A stretch of 64,000 bases of DNA. Source: Parabacteroides faecis (GTDB taxonomy: Bacteria; Bacteroidota; Bacteroidia; Bacteroidales; Tannerellaceae). A program made the position numbers and the translations under genes. Shown one piece after another: positions 1 through 8,311 of the stretch. The notes beneath the pieces were generated by a model. The model worked only from the letters and a program-made list of their open reading frames with translations, was not told the origin of the DNA and did not search any database. Positions within the stretch are counted from its first letter, which is position 1; the number at the start of each line of letters is the position of its first letter. The stretch spans positions 124,001-188,000 of the forward strand of contig NZ_BMPB01000010.1 of the NCBI RefSeq assembly GCF_014647375.1. Direction: 5' to 3'.

Positions 1-1384
1 ATATACCAGTCTGTACACCTTGTGTGTGAGCCACGGCTTCCGCTTCGATAAAATACATTTCCTCTACCCGCATAAGTGGAATGTTGACCACATTTCCAAT
101 AAGATAATTGCCCATATTCCCCTGATTGGGACGGAATTTGAAACCGGTGTAGGCGGGGATATTAGCCCATTGTTCATCACTCAACAATGTTTTATACTGC
201 GAGGGAACCGGATTTTTACCAGCATCGTCTGGGGCAATCCAGCTTGTTTTCCGCCAGTCTGCATCAGGAATCTTGTCAAAAAGACTTTTCCCAATCATTC
301 TGTAGGCTCCGTATTGTGTGGTTCCAAAAGTCTGCTCCGGACTTATTTGGGATATGAATGCTTTCCACGAACTAAGTCCGTCATTTGCTCCGATAAGGAT
401 GGCAAAGATCCAGGCATCATTTACGGTATTGAAACCTGACGCAGTATCGTGCCATTGTGCTTCTCCAACAGGAGTATAACCTTTGTCGATCACTTTGCGG
501 GCATAGCTGGCTGCATTGGCATAACAGTCGGAAGCTGAATTTATATTAAGAGAGGCATAGGTTTCCAGTTCTGCATCTTTATCGTGAGAGATCTGGGTTG
601 CCAGGTCATCAGGATATAATTCGAATCGTGATCCCAGTTCCATCCACAATCTGGCTTTCATTCCGTATACAACGCTGAGATCAGCCCAGTTTTTCTTTTC
701 CCGCTGGAAATTCGACAGGTATTTCTCTGCATTGTTCAGGTCATTCATGATAAAACGGTACATTTTATAGAAAGGAACTCTCGGATTATTACGGCCTTCC
801 TCTTCCGATGTATTTTCTGTAATCAGGGGTACTGTTAGTCCGTAAATACCGTTTGCTTCCGCCTTACTGTCGAGGCTGGATACGCCTGTGTGTTTATATT
901 CAAAATAACGGCTCAGGTCCATGTAGGCCATGGCGCGGTAAACCAATGCGTTTCCTAAATAACTTTTTGTCGTTTCGGTCATTGTTTCCGGGTCGATAGA
1001 GCCGATCAGGAGGTTGGCATTATTGATCAGGTTATAATGATAGGTCCAAAACATTGAAGGCACTGGATAATCACCGAGATAACTCGTGGTTCCGAAACCA
1101 TAATTGAAATAATCGTAACTGGTACTGTATACCGGCATATCCTGAAGCATAACGTCACGCCACATCATAAATCCGGCATATCCGAAATTTGTATTATCAC
1201 TGGTTCCCCCGTCGTAAGTCGTCATATAGGCAATAACGGAGTTGGATAAAGCGCCCAGTGCCTCTTCCGATACACTGACCTGATCGGAAGTGGCAATATC
1301 AGTTGGGAATGTTTCCTCCAGACAACTGCTAAATGTAATGCTTGCCAGAGAAATGAATACTATATTTTTGAGTAACTTCTTCAT
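1..1384 (-). CDS. SusD/RagB-family glycan-binding lipoprotein, C-terminus cut off by window edge
   Basis: The reading frame opens at an ATG (complement of 1382-1384) and runs off the window after about 461 codons. It begins MKKLLKNIVFISLASITFSSC, a lipoprotein signal with a cysteine at about residue 21. The SusD signature follows: helical TPR-like segments, with text such as NALVYRAMAYMDLSRYFEYKH and a late RVEEMYFIEAEA block typical of the RagB/SusD domain. Family members sit on the cell surface as a lid over the SusC barrel and bind oligosaccharide. It lies 19 bp downstream of the SusC gene on the same strand, so the two are surely co-transcribed. The missing part is only the last few tens of residues, judged against the usual 500-600 aa. 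The glycan cannot be named, but the divergent fucosidase suggests a fucosylated host glycan (inference). Confidence 0.93.
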   Translation of the reverse strand, partial: MKKLLKNIVFISLASITFSSCLEETFPTDIATSDQVSVSEEALGALSNSVIAYMTTYDGGTSDNTNFGYAGFMMWRDVMLQDMPVYSTSYDYFNYGFGTTSYLGDYPVPSMFWTYHYNLINNANLLIGSIDPETMTETTKSYLGNALVYRAMAYMDLSRYFEYKHTGVSSLDSKAEANGIYGLTVPLITENTSEEEGRNNPRVPFYKMYRFIMNDLNNAEKYLSNFQREKKNWADLSVVYGMKARLWMELGSRFELYPDDLATQISHDKDAELETYASLNINSASDCYANAASYARKVIDKGYTPVGEAQWHDTASGFNTVNDAWIFAILIGANDGLSSWKAFISQISPEQTFGTTQYGAYRMIGKSLFDKIPDADWRKTSWIAPDDAGKNPVPSQYKTLLSDEQWANIPAYTGFKFRPNQGNMGNYLIGNVVNIPLMRVEEMYFIEAEAVAHTQGVQTGI

Positions 1385-1403
1385 TGTTTCTTTATTTTAA
1401 AGT

Positions 1404-4400
1404 TTAGAATTGAATATTGATACCTCCGGATATTGTACGCATTTGAGAATAATCACCAGCGGATGTGCTACCATCAAAGCTGGTGCGAGGATCGAATCCT
1501 TTTCGCTTAGACCAGTAGAATACATTATCGCAGGCCATATAAAGACGTACTTTATTGATCAGTAATGCTTTAGTGAGGCGTGTCGGAAGTGTATAGCCCA
1601 GGTTGATGTTCTGGAGTGTCAGGGTACTTGCATTGGTTAGCCAACGGTCGGAACCGGCAGCTGTATATAAATCTCCGTATTGCCAGCGTGGAATATCGGA
1701 GGTGGGATTGGTTTCCGACCAACCTTTGAGAGCATCCTTATGAATGTTTTTCCCTGTTGCATCGGCATATGGGGCTGTCATCAGACCGGAATAACCTGAA
1801 TCATACGATTTCCCGCCGATGGAGTAGGCAAAGTTTACATTCAGATCAATACCCGCATATGACAAGGTTGTTCCAAAACCACCATATACTTTCGGCATGG
1901 CATTGCCACAGAGATAATAGTCCGCTTCATCATAATTAGTTGTTGTTTGTCTTTCCCCATTTTCGTTATCATAATACCACATGGGAATTCCATCGTTCGA
2001 TACTCCGGCATATTTTTTCAGACGCCATGTGTTGAGCGGCAGACCTTCGGCAATGTATTTTTCACCACTAATATAACCGGGGTATCCATCCATAGTGGTC
2101 GACTTTTTATCTTCGGGAAGATAGGTGACTTTATTTTTATAATAAGTCATGTTCAGATTTACATCCCATTTAAATTTCTTGGTATTAAGGATGGTCGTGT
2201 TCAGGTCTATCTCCAAACCGTTGTTGACCATATCACCAACATTGTCCCAATATCCGCTGTATCCCAATGATACTGGAACGGAGAAATAGAATAACATATC
2301 ATTTGTTTTCCGGCGGAAATACTCTATACTACCGCTAAGGCGGCTTTTGAATAACTCAAATTCAACTCCGACATTAAAGTTGCCGTTTGTTTCCCAGGTT
2401 ATCTTTTTATTTCCTTTATTGGCAAAGGTCAATGATATCTCATTATCTATACTACCGATATAATAATAATCTGTATATAGGTAATTGCCAATACCATCGT
2501 TCCCTTGTTCTCCGTATGACATTTTTGCTTTCAGCATATTTAGCCAATCAACATTATACCAGTTCTCTTTATTTATGATCCAGGCTCCACCCAATGACCA
2601 GAAATTACCCCAGCGATGGTCCGGATGGAATTTAGAGGAACCGTCACGCCGGAAAGAACCGGATAAAAAGTATTTTGTATCGTAATCATATTGAACTCTG
2701 AAAAAGTAACCTTCCGTATTGGATCTCGAGTCGTAACTGTTCATATCATTTTTTACGATAGCTCCGGCAAGTTCATGATTTCCAAAATAGGAGAACATAT
2801 TCCTTTTGGCTCCCGTAAGCGTTGTCTGTACAAATTTATAATACTCATGTCCTAATAATACGGAGAGTGAATGTGCATCGATTGTTTTATTGTAGTTCAG
2901 GAGTTGCTGGAAATTAAGGGTGTAGGTGCGGTAATGGGATATTGATACTGATCCTCCCAAAGAGGTGTTGTAACCGTAGAAGGAATTGCCCACAGATGAA
3001 GAACGGTTTTCCGTATCAAATACACTAGCATTCAGTGTAAGTTTAAAATCTTTCAGAAAAGAAATATCCGCATATCCTTGTACATTGAACGAATTGCTGT
3101 TATTATAACTGACATCCAGCAAATCGCTCTGTATGGCATTGGATTTTTTATAAGTAGGACGGGTGAGGCCGGCATTGACACCATCGCCATAATCATACAC
3201 TTTACCATTCTTATCGGTCATAATATTCCCTTGTCCGTCCCGTACATAGACCGGATAGATAGGTGCTATACCGTGGGCTACTCCGAAGGCTCCGCTTAAA
3301 CCGTTTGTTTCGGTATGTGTATAAGTCATGTTTCCACCTACTTTTAACCAATCCAATGCCTGATAATCCGCTTTCATACGAGAAGAGTAACGTGTCAGGT
3401 CAGAACCATAGCAGATTCCTTCGTTTTTCATATAGCCTAAACTTCCATAAAACTGGAATTTTTCCGTTCCTCCGCTAAGATTCAGGTTATATTCCTGGCG
3501 AAGTCCGTTACGGAGTCCTTCGTCTTTCCAGCTATCCGGAGTAAGTAAATATTCTTTACCGTTATAATTGACGATATTCCCTAATGTGGCGTTGGGGTTT
3601 AGTTTTCCATTTTCTCCGATGAGGTATTGTCCGTCGGGTACATTATATATAATGTACGCAAGTCCTCCTTCATTACCTTCGAGCCCCATTGTATTATTTG
3701 CCTGGAGGTGTGCGTCGTAAGCGCTCAATCCCTTTGCTCGTTTGTAATAGTTATATAATCCGAGATAATAAGCTTCGTAATATTCTCCCGGTTTTTTGAT
3801 GTAATCGTAATCTTTTTTGGCATCTGTGTTGACTCCCCATTTACTGTCAAAGGTGATCGTAGCTTTTCCTATTTTGGCTGTTTTGGTCGTGATCATAATG
3901 ACTCCATTGGCACCGCGGGCACCATACAAGGCGTTGGATGCTGCATCTTTTAATACAGTGATCGATTCGACATCGGACGGGTTGATATCATACCAGTAGC
4001 CATCGTAAGGCATGCCATCTACCACAACCAACGGGTCGTTACTGGCATTGATAGAACTGATACCACGGATACGGAGTGTCGGAGTGGAGGTCGGTGAGCC
4101 TCCTTCGGTCATCTGTACACCGGCTACTTTTCCCGCCAAGGCTGAAATAGGGTTGCTGACTTGTCGTTCGACAATTTTTTCGGCTTTTACCACTCCGGCT
4201 GAACCTGTGAAAGCTGACTTCTTGGATTTACCGAATGCAACGACTACTACCTCTTCCAGGTTTTTAGCATCCGACTCTAATATTACCTTTACCGGTTTAG
4301 AGCTGATAGTAATTTCTTTGGTTTTCATACCTACGTAAGAGATCACTAATGTTTTGGCAGAGCCGGGTATATTGGTTAGAGTGAATTTCCCATCCATATC

Positions 4401-4844
4401 AGTGATGACTCCGGCGGTTGTTCCTTTTATTAATACGGTTGCTCCGATAAGCGGTTCTCCGGATTCATCGACGACAGTACCTGTAGCTGTTCTTTTCTGT
4501 TCGGAAGAATAGGCATCACCGCTTCTATCGTTGGAAGAAAGATAGACAATGTTATCTTCTATCTTATAAGTTATATTTTTCCCTTTGAGTACTTTATCCA
4601 AAAGTTCTTTGAGAGAAACATCTTTTACATCGACGGCGTCGACCGATATGCCGGATAATCTGTCGTCATAAAAGAATTGGTACTTTGTCTGAGATTTGAT
4701 TTGATTAATAACCTGTCCGAGTGTGGCTTTCGGAGTAGATATATTAATCTGTGAGGTTGCCCACTGATGGGTGGAACAGCATAGAATGGCAATTAGTAAT
4801 GCCTTCACTAAGCCTGGCCTTTGAAATAGACGCGTGCTTCTCAT
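1404..4844 (-). CDS. SusC/RagA-family TonB-dependent outer-membrane transporter with N-terminal STN domain
   Basis: 1146 residues. Domain order: signal peptide (about 1-31), STN/secretin-like domain (about 32-108, LGQVINQIKSQTKYQFFYDD), carboxypeptidase-D-like domain (about 118-200, GEPLIGATVLIKGTTAGV), a LEEVVVVAFG TonB-box-like stretch, plug (about 207-320, with LRIRGISS and GARGANGVIMITTK), then a 22-stranded-type barrel ending in aromatic Phe. The family imports oligosaccharides with SusD and TonB-ExbBD energy. The STN domain is the part that signals to a FecR-type anti-sigma factor, which matches the FecR and ECF sigma genes directly upstream. A 33-bp element shared with the FecR promoter lies 67-99 bp before the start. 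High confidence in family, substrate unknown. Confidence 0.96.
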   Translation of the reverse strand: MRSTRLFQRPGLVKALLIAILCCSTHQWATSQINISTPKATLGQVINQIKSQTKYQFFYDDRLSGISVDAVDVKDVSLKELLDKVLKGKNITYKIEDNIVYLSSNDRSGDAYSSEQKRTATGTVVDESGEPLIGATVLIKGTTAGVITDMDGKFTLTNIPGSAKTLVISYVGMKTKEITISSKPVKVILESDAKNLEEVVVVAFGKSKKSAFTGSAGVVKAEKIVERQVSNPISALAGKVAGVQMTEGGSPTSTPTLRIRGISSINASNDPLVVVDGMPYDGYWYDINPSDVESITVLKDAASNALYGARGANGVIMITTKTAKIGKATITFDSKWGVNTDAKKDYDYIKKPGEYYEAYYLGLYNYYKRAKGLSAYDAHLQANNTMGLEGNEGGLAYIIYNVPDGQYLIGENGKLNPNATLGNIVNYNGKEYLLTPDSWKDEGLRNGLRQEYNLNLSGGTEKFQFYGSLGYMKNEGICYGSDLTRYSSRMKADYQALDWLKVGGNMTYTHTETNGLSGAFGVAHGIAPIYPVYVRDGQGNIMTDKNGKVYDYGDGVNAGLTRPTYKKSNAIQSDLLDVSYNNSNSFNVQGYADISFLKDFKLTLNASVFDTENRSSSVGNSFYGYNTSLGGSVSISHYRTYTLNFQQLLNYNKTIDAHSLSVLLGHEYYKFVQTTLTGAKRNMFSYFGNHELAGAIVKNDMNSYDSRSNTEGYFFRVQYDYDTKYFLSGSFRRDGSSKFHPDHRWGNFWSLGGAWIINKENWYNVDWLNMLKAKMSYGEQGNDGIGNYLYTDYYYIGSIDNEISLTFANKGNKKITWETNGNFNVGVEFELFKSRLSGSIEYFRRKTNDMLFYFSVPVSLGYSGYWDNVGDMVNNGLEIDLNTTILNTKKFKWDVNLNMTYYKNKVTYLPEDKKSTTMDGYPGYISGEKYIAEGLPLNTWRLKKYAGVSNDGIPMWYYDNENGERQTTTNYDEADYYLCGNAMPKVYGGFGTTLSYAGIDLNVNFAYSIGGKSYDSGYSGLMTAPYADATGKNIHKDALKGWSETNPTSDIPRWQYGDLYTAAGSDRWLTNASTLTLQNINLGYTLPTRLTKALLINKVRLYMACDNVFYWSKRKGFDPRTSFDGSTSAGDYSQMRTISGGINIQF

Positions 4845-4910
4845 AAAATCTATTGATATTATTAAGTTAGTAAAATGTGATTTCCTTATGTTTTATTGTT
4901 GCAACATCAA

Positions 4911-4943
4911 TAAAACAACCAGGTAAATAAAAACACTTACTCT
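4911..4943 (-). promoter_or_regulatory. Putative ECF-sigma-dependent promoter of the SusC/SusD pair
   Basis: On the minus strand this reads AGAGTAAGTGTTTTTA, nine bases TTTACCTGG, then TTGTTTTA. The same two outer blocks with the same 9-bp spacing occur at 6043-6075 before the FecR gene. Recurrence before two co-regulated genes of one sigma/anti-sigma locus is what an ECF promoter or a shared operator would look like. Function is inferred. Confidence 0.5.
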
Positions 4944-5024
4944 CTTTTTCTGATTTTTTTATTTTTTCCCCTAAAAGGATGAAATAGTGGCTTCCCTTTT
5001 GTGTAATGACTTGAATATTAGTTG

Positions 5025-6020
5025 TTATTCGGTCTGTTGGATAAATACTTTTTTATCTGTGATTTTATATTTGATAGGAATGACATTGTTTAAAGAATTC
5101 AATGTCGATTCGATATCGTCTTTTTGGGGGATAGTTCCTGAATAGGTATTATTGTTATCAGTTCCTGGTAAAATTATTATCTCTACATCATAGAAGCGTT
5201 CGAGTACCTTTGCTATTTCTATGATATTGGCTTTATCAAAAGGTATCAGGTCGTTATGCCATACAGCATCGAGTTTTGTATCATCCTGTATAACCTTTAA
5301 GTATTTTGTATTTTTGTTCAATACCGCTTTTTGACCAGGTGACAAAACGATCTGTCCCTCGTCATTTTTCCCTTTTACTTCAATCTCTCCTTCTATTAAT
5401 GCAGCTTCTGCCGTCGGGGTATCCATATCATATTTCAGATTGAATTTTGTGCCGATGACCCGTACGACGAGAGCTTCCGTTGTTACGAGGAAGGGACGTT
5501 CCGGGTCTTTGGTTACTTCAAAATAGGCTTCTCCAACCAGTGAGATCGTTCTTTTATCATCAGCAAAATGTGCAGGATATTTAAGTTGAGAATTTTTGTT
5601 GATCCAGACTTTAGTCCCATCCGGAAGTTCTATCTCTTTTACGGGTTGGTCAGCAGAAACAGAGACAATCAGTTCCTCAGCAGTGAATCCGGATTGGAAG
5701 AATCGGATTAATCCGGCTCCGCAGATAATAAGAACAGCAATAGCGGCTGCATATTTTGCTATTCTGAAAGGATATTGTTTTTTCTTTTGTTGTGTTTCGT
5801 ATTCTTCTATTTTTCTGTTTAGCTTTTTTTCTGCACCGGCTATATAAATGTCGCTGGAAAAACGCTCTTTTTTCCGGGCGTTGAAAGCTTCTTCCAACGT
5901 GAAAAGTTTACGTGGATTTTCCTCTGACTGGGCAAGCCACTCGTTTAGTTGTTTCAGATCTGTATCCGAACATTCATTTTGTAAGTATTTTAATATTAAG
6001 TTTTCGTCTAACTCATTCAT
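5025..6020 (-). CDS. FecR-family anti-sigma factor with DUF4974 C-terminal domain
   Basis: About 331 residues from the ATG at 6018-6020, which gives the usual MNELDENLILKYL start; an upstream in-frame ATG would add 16 residues that look unrelated. Order: cytoplasmic sigma-binding N-terminus (about 1-80, with NEWLAQSEENPRKLFTLEEAF), one membrane span (about 93-112, YAAAIAVLIICGAGLIRFF), periplasmic FecR domain (about 130-235, IELPDGTKVWINKNSQLKYP and GEAYFEVTKDPERPF), and a DUF4974 tail that receives the signal from the SusC STN domain. It follows the sigma gene by 55 bp and precedes SusC, the canonical trans-envelope relay order. Confidence 0.95.
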   Translation of the reverse strand: MNELDENLILKYLQNECSDTDLKQLNEWLAQSEENPRKLFTLEEAFNARKKERFSSDIYIAGAEKKLNRKIEEYETQQKKKQYPFRIAKYAAAIAVLIICGAGLIRFFQSGFTAEELIVSVSADQPVKEIELPDGTKVWINKNSQLKYPAHFADDKRTISLVGEAYFEVTKDPERPFLVTTEALVVRVIGTKFNLKYDMDTPTAEAALIEGEIEVKGKNDEGQIVLSPGQKAVLNKNTKYLKVIQDDTKLDAVWHNDLIPFDKANIIEIAKVLERFYDVEIIILPGTDNNNTYSGTIPQKDDIESTLNSLNNVIPIKYKITDKKVFIQQTE

Positions 6021-6042
6021 ATTTGTTCTTCCTTGTATCAAA

Positions 6043-6075
6043 TAAAACAATTTACCTAGTAAAAACACTTACTCT
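6043..6075 (-). promoter_or_regulatory. Putative ECF-sigma-dependent promoter of the FecR gene
   Basis: The 16-bp block AGAGTAAGTGTTTTTA (minus strand) is identical to the one at 4928-4943. It is followed after nine bases (CTAGGTAAA) by TTGTTTTA, as at 4911-4943. The block starts on the sigma stop codon, so sigma coding sequence and promoter touch. The central nine bases are nearly the reverse complement of those at the SusC site. Confidence 0.45.
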
Positions 6076-6626
6076 TATTTCAACAAAAGTAAGAATAATA
6101 AGAAAAGCAGATACTTTAATCGGACCCGCAGATATTTTAAAGCTTTATACATATGGGCTTCAACTGTACGTAAAGATATGTCGAGAGTTTCGGCTATCTC
6201 TTTATTTTTAAGGTCATGCAGGTAACTGAGCTTGAATATCTCCCTGCATTTGTCGGGTAACTCATTGATAGCATTGTATACTTCAACTTGCAATTCTCTG
6301 TTTTCCATGTGTTGTATGGTTTCGTTTTGTGCGGGGTCATAAAATTCAATCTTTTTCAGATAAAATTCAATGGCGGTTGCCGAATACTCGTTTTCTACTT
6401 GTTTGTGTTTTATGGCGTTGAGGCATTTAGTATAGGTGATACGATATAAAAATGCCTGGATTTGATCTCCTATTTCAATACTATCTTTTCGTTTCCACAA
6501 TTCGAGAAATGTATCCTGTACTATATCTTCAGCTTCACTTTCAGGTAGAAAGCGGGTTGCGTAGAAGAGCAATCCGGGATAATACTTGCGAAATAGTATA
6601 TTGTAGGTTGTTGTGGCAGTGTCCAT
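6075..6626 (-). CDS. ECF RNA polymerase sigma factor (Bacteroidetes FecI-like)
   Basis: About 183 residues with sigma region 2 (FRKYYPGLLFYATRFLPESEAEDIVQDTFLELWKRKD) and region 4 (LPDKCREIFKLSYLHDLKNKEIAETLDISLRTVEAHMYKALKYL, a clear helix-turn-helix). It should direct RNA polymerase to the FecR and SusC promoters when released by FecR. I prefer the ATG at 6624-6626 over an in-frame ATG at 6642-6644, because a -7 element at 6661-6668 leaves only about 10 nt of leader for the upstream start. The protein ends in an unusual run, KYLLFLLFLLLLK, hydrophobic enough to touch the membrane; two other sigma factors in this window have similar tails. Confidence 0.94.
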   Translation of the reverse strand: MDTATTTYNILFRKYYPGLLFYATRFLPESEAEDIVQDTFLELWKRKDSIEIGDQIQAFLYRITYTKCLNAIKHKQVENEYSATAIEFYLKKIEFYDPAQNETIQHMENRELQVEVYNAINELPDKCREIFKLSYLHDLKNKEIAETLDISLRTVEAHMYKALKYLRVRLKYLLFLLFLLLLK

Positions 6627-6660
6627 AAGAGATATTTGTATCATCCTTGTTTTTCTGCAT

Positions 6661-6668
6661 CAAAGTTA
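6661..6668 (-). promoter_or_regulatory. Bacteroidetes -7 element for the ECF sigma gene
   Basis: TAACTTTG on the minus strand matches the TAnnTTTG consensus used by the primary sigma factor of Bacteroidetes. It lies 35 bp before the chosen sigma start. A CAGGTAAAA block (6697-6705) lies about where the -33 region would be. Confidence 0.55.
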
Positions 6669-6793
6669 TGTAAATATTCTGTTGTTGCATCAAAAACAGG
6701 TAAAAACTATTGTTCCCGGCTTTATGATGCTTAAAAATCGGATTTAGCAAAGAATAGATCGTAAACTGACTAATTATATAGAAAAAGGAATCT

Positions 6794-6801
6794 TATTTTT
6801 G
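6794..6801 (+). promoter_or_regulatory. Bacteroidetes -7 element for the fucosidase gene
   Basis: TATTTTTG fits TAnnTTTG exactly and lies 22 bp before the chosen ATG at 6824. The divergent sigma promoter at 6661-6668 shares this intergenic region. Confidence 0.55.
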
Positions 6802-6823
6802 TATTATTAAATTGAATATCACC

Positions 6824-7864
6824 ATGAAACAATTCTTTGTAACTTGTTTATTTTTGACTTTATTTTTGCATTTAGCCTGGGGGCAGGAACAGATCTTACC
6901 AGTCCCTTCCCATCGACCCAGTCCGGCACAGCAAAAACAGATTGCCCGTAAATATGGGATGTTCATCCATTTCGGACTGAATACATTCCAGGATCAGGAA
7001 TGGACGGATGGTTCCAAGCCGGCTTCTTCTTATCGGCCAACGACTGTCGATACCGATCAATGGATCAGGGCGGCAAAGGAGGCCGGCATGAAATATGTCA
7101 TTCTTACGGCAAAACACCATGAAGGATTCTGTCTGTGGGATAGTAAATATACGGAATATGATGTAGCGAGTTCGGGTAATACCACAAATGTAATTGAATC
7201 GATAGCAAAATCCTGTAAGAAATATGATATCGGTCTGGGACTGTACTATTCTTTATGGGACCGTAAGGTGAATGCAGATGTGAAAGATCCTGGTAAAGAC
7301 GCCGCCTATAATGAATACATGCTTCGCCAATTAGATGAATTGATCGATATTGTGCAGCCGCATACCAATATTGTAGAGTTCTGGTTTGACGGAGGTTGGG
7401 AAAAAGAGAATTACCGTTGGCCGGTGAAAGAGATTTATCAGACGATAAAATCGAGACAGCCGGATTGCCAGATCGGTATAAACTGGACGATCGGCTTGCC
7501 GGATAATCCTGATGCTCATCCTGTATTGCCGGAAAACCAGCAGGATGGTTATCCGATCCGTTACTTCCCGAGTGATTTCCGTCTGGGAGATCCCTATCTA
7601 CCTGCTGATAATGATCCGAAAGTCTTTACTCATGAAGGAAAAGAGTATTATATGCCGTGGGAATCGACCATTTGTATCAGCGAACGTTGGTTCTATAATA
7701 CGACCGACAAAAAGTATAAACCAGTTGACGAGTTGGCAAAACTGTACCATCAGTGTACAAAGAATGATAATATCCTTATCCTGAATTGTCCACCTGATCG
7801 TAGCGGTAAAATACGGACAAAAGATATCCAGCTATTGAAAGAGTTGCAGGAAAAGATTCAATAA
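6824..7864 (+). CDS. Secreted GH29 alpha-L-fucosidase
   Basis: 346 residues from the ATG at 6824 (MKQFFVTCLFLTLFLHLAWG, signal peptide cleaved near QE); an ATG four codons upstream is less likely, because the signal peptide would start late. GH29 landmarks: KYGMFIHFGLNTFQDQEW near the N-terminus, KYVILTAKHHEGFCLWDS (substrate-binding histidines), and VEFWFDGGW at about 185, whose Asp is the family nucleophile. The length fits a bare catalytic domain without carbohydrate-binding modules. It removes fucose from glycan ends, probably in the periplasm. It is divergent from the ECF sigma of the first glycan locus, so co-function in fucosylated glycan use is likely but inferred. Confidence 0.92.
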   Translation: MKQFFVTCLFLTLFLHLAWGQEQILPVPSHRPSPAQQKQIARKYGMFIHFGLNTFQDQEWTDGSKPASSYRPTTVDTDQWIRAAKEAGMKYVILTAKHHEGFCLWDSKYTEYDVASSGNTTNVIESIAKSCKKYDIGLGLYYSLWDRKVNADVKDPGKDAAYNEYMLRQLDELIDIVQPHTNIVEFWFDGGWEKENYRWPVKEIYQTIKSRQPDCQIGINWTIGLPDNPDAHPVLPENQQDGYPIRYFPSDFRLGDPYLPADNDPKVFTHEGKEYYMPWESTICISERWFYNTTDKKYKPVDELAKLYHQCTKNDNILILNCPPDRSGKIRTKDIQLLKELQEKIQ

Positions 7865-7890
7865 AACACTCTTATATATGGGCAGAGCAG

Positions 7891-8154
7891 TTAATGATTA
7901 TACATATCTTTGTTATAAAAATCTAATATTTTGATCTGGGCATTGTAGGCCGTTTGTGCCGGACTGTCGGGATTCAGTTCCATGGCTGTCAGGTAATTAT
8001 TTAGTGCCTGCCGGATATCGCCCATTTTACGATATACATTTCCACGCAGGTAAAATGCTTCATCGTCTGAGGCATTTTTTTTTATGTATTCATCCAACAA
8101 ACGCAAGGCTTCTTCTGTTTTATTATCGTTGATAAGTTGTCTGATTGTTTCCAT
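7891..8154 (-). CDS. Small tetratricopeptide-repeat protein
   Basis: 87 residues, no signal peptide or membrane span. Two TPR helices pairs are visible: EEALRLLDEYIKKNASDDEA and AFYLRGNVYRKMGDIRQALNNYLTAMELNPDSP, the second a textbook TPR. Such short cytosolic TPR proteins act as protein-binding adapters; no partner is evident. It is convergent with the fucosidase (26 bp apart) and divergent from topA, with its own TATCTTTG -7 element at 8181-8188. It is probably a stand-alone gene. Confidence 0.85.
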   Translation of the reverse strand: METIRQLINDNKTEEALRLLDEYIKKNASDDEAFYLRGNVYRKMGDIRQALNNYLTAMELNPDSPAQTAYNAQIKILDFYNKDMYNH

Positions 8155-8180
8155 ATTGAAATAATGTGATATTTTGTGGA

Positions 8181-8188
8181 CAAAGATA
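8181..8188 (-). promoter_or_regulatory. Bacteroidetes -7 element for the TPR gene
   Basis: TATCTTTG on the minus strand matches TAnnTTTG, 27 bp before the ATG. Confidence 0.5.
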
Positions 8189-8273
8189 ATTCTGAAGTGC
8201 TTACATACATAATAATCACGGTTTAAAAAACTGTTTTTTTGTTACTGATGTACGGTTACGTTAATTATTTATG

Positions 8274-8281
8274 TAAGTTTG
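8274..8281 (+). promoter_or_regulatory. Bacteroidetes -7 element for topA
   Basis: TAAGTTTG matches TAnnTTTG and lies 30 bp before the chosen topA ATG. Confidence 0.55.
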
Positions 8282-8311
8282 CACTCGATTTCTAAAAAGT
8301 GAAAAGTGATT

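Noticed and set aside
20-439. Open frame on the plus strand at the left edge
   Set aside because: It lies opposite the SusD coding frame, which carries clear family sequence; the plus-strand product has no recognisable features.
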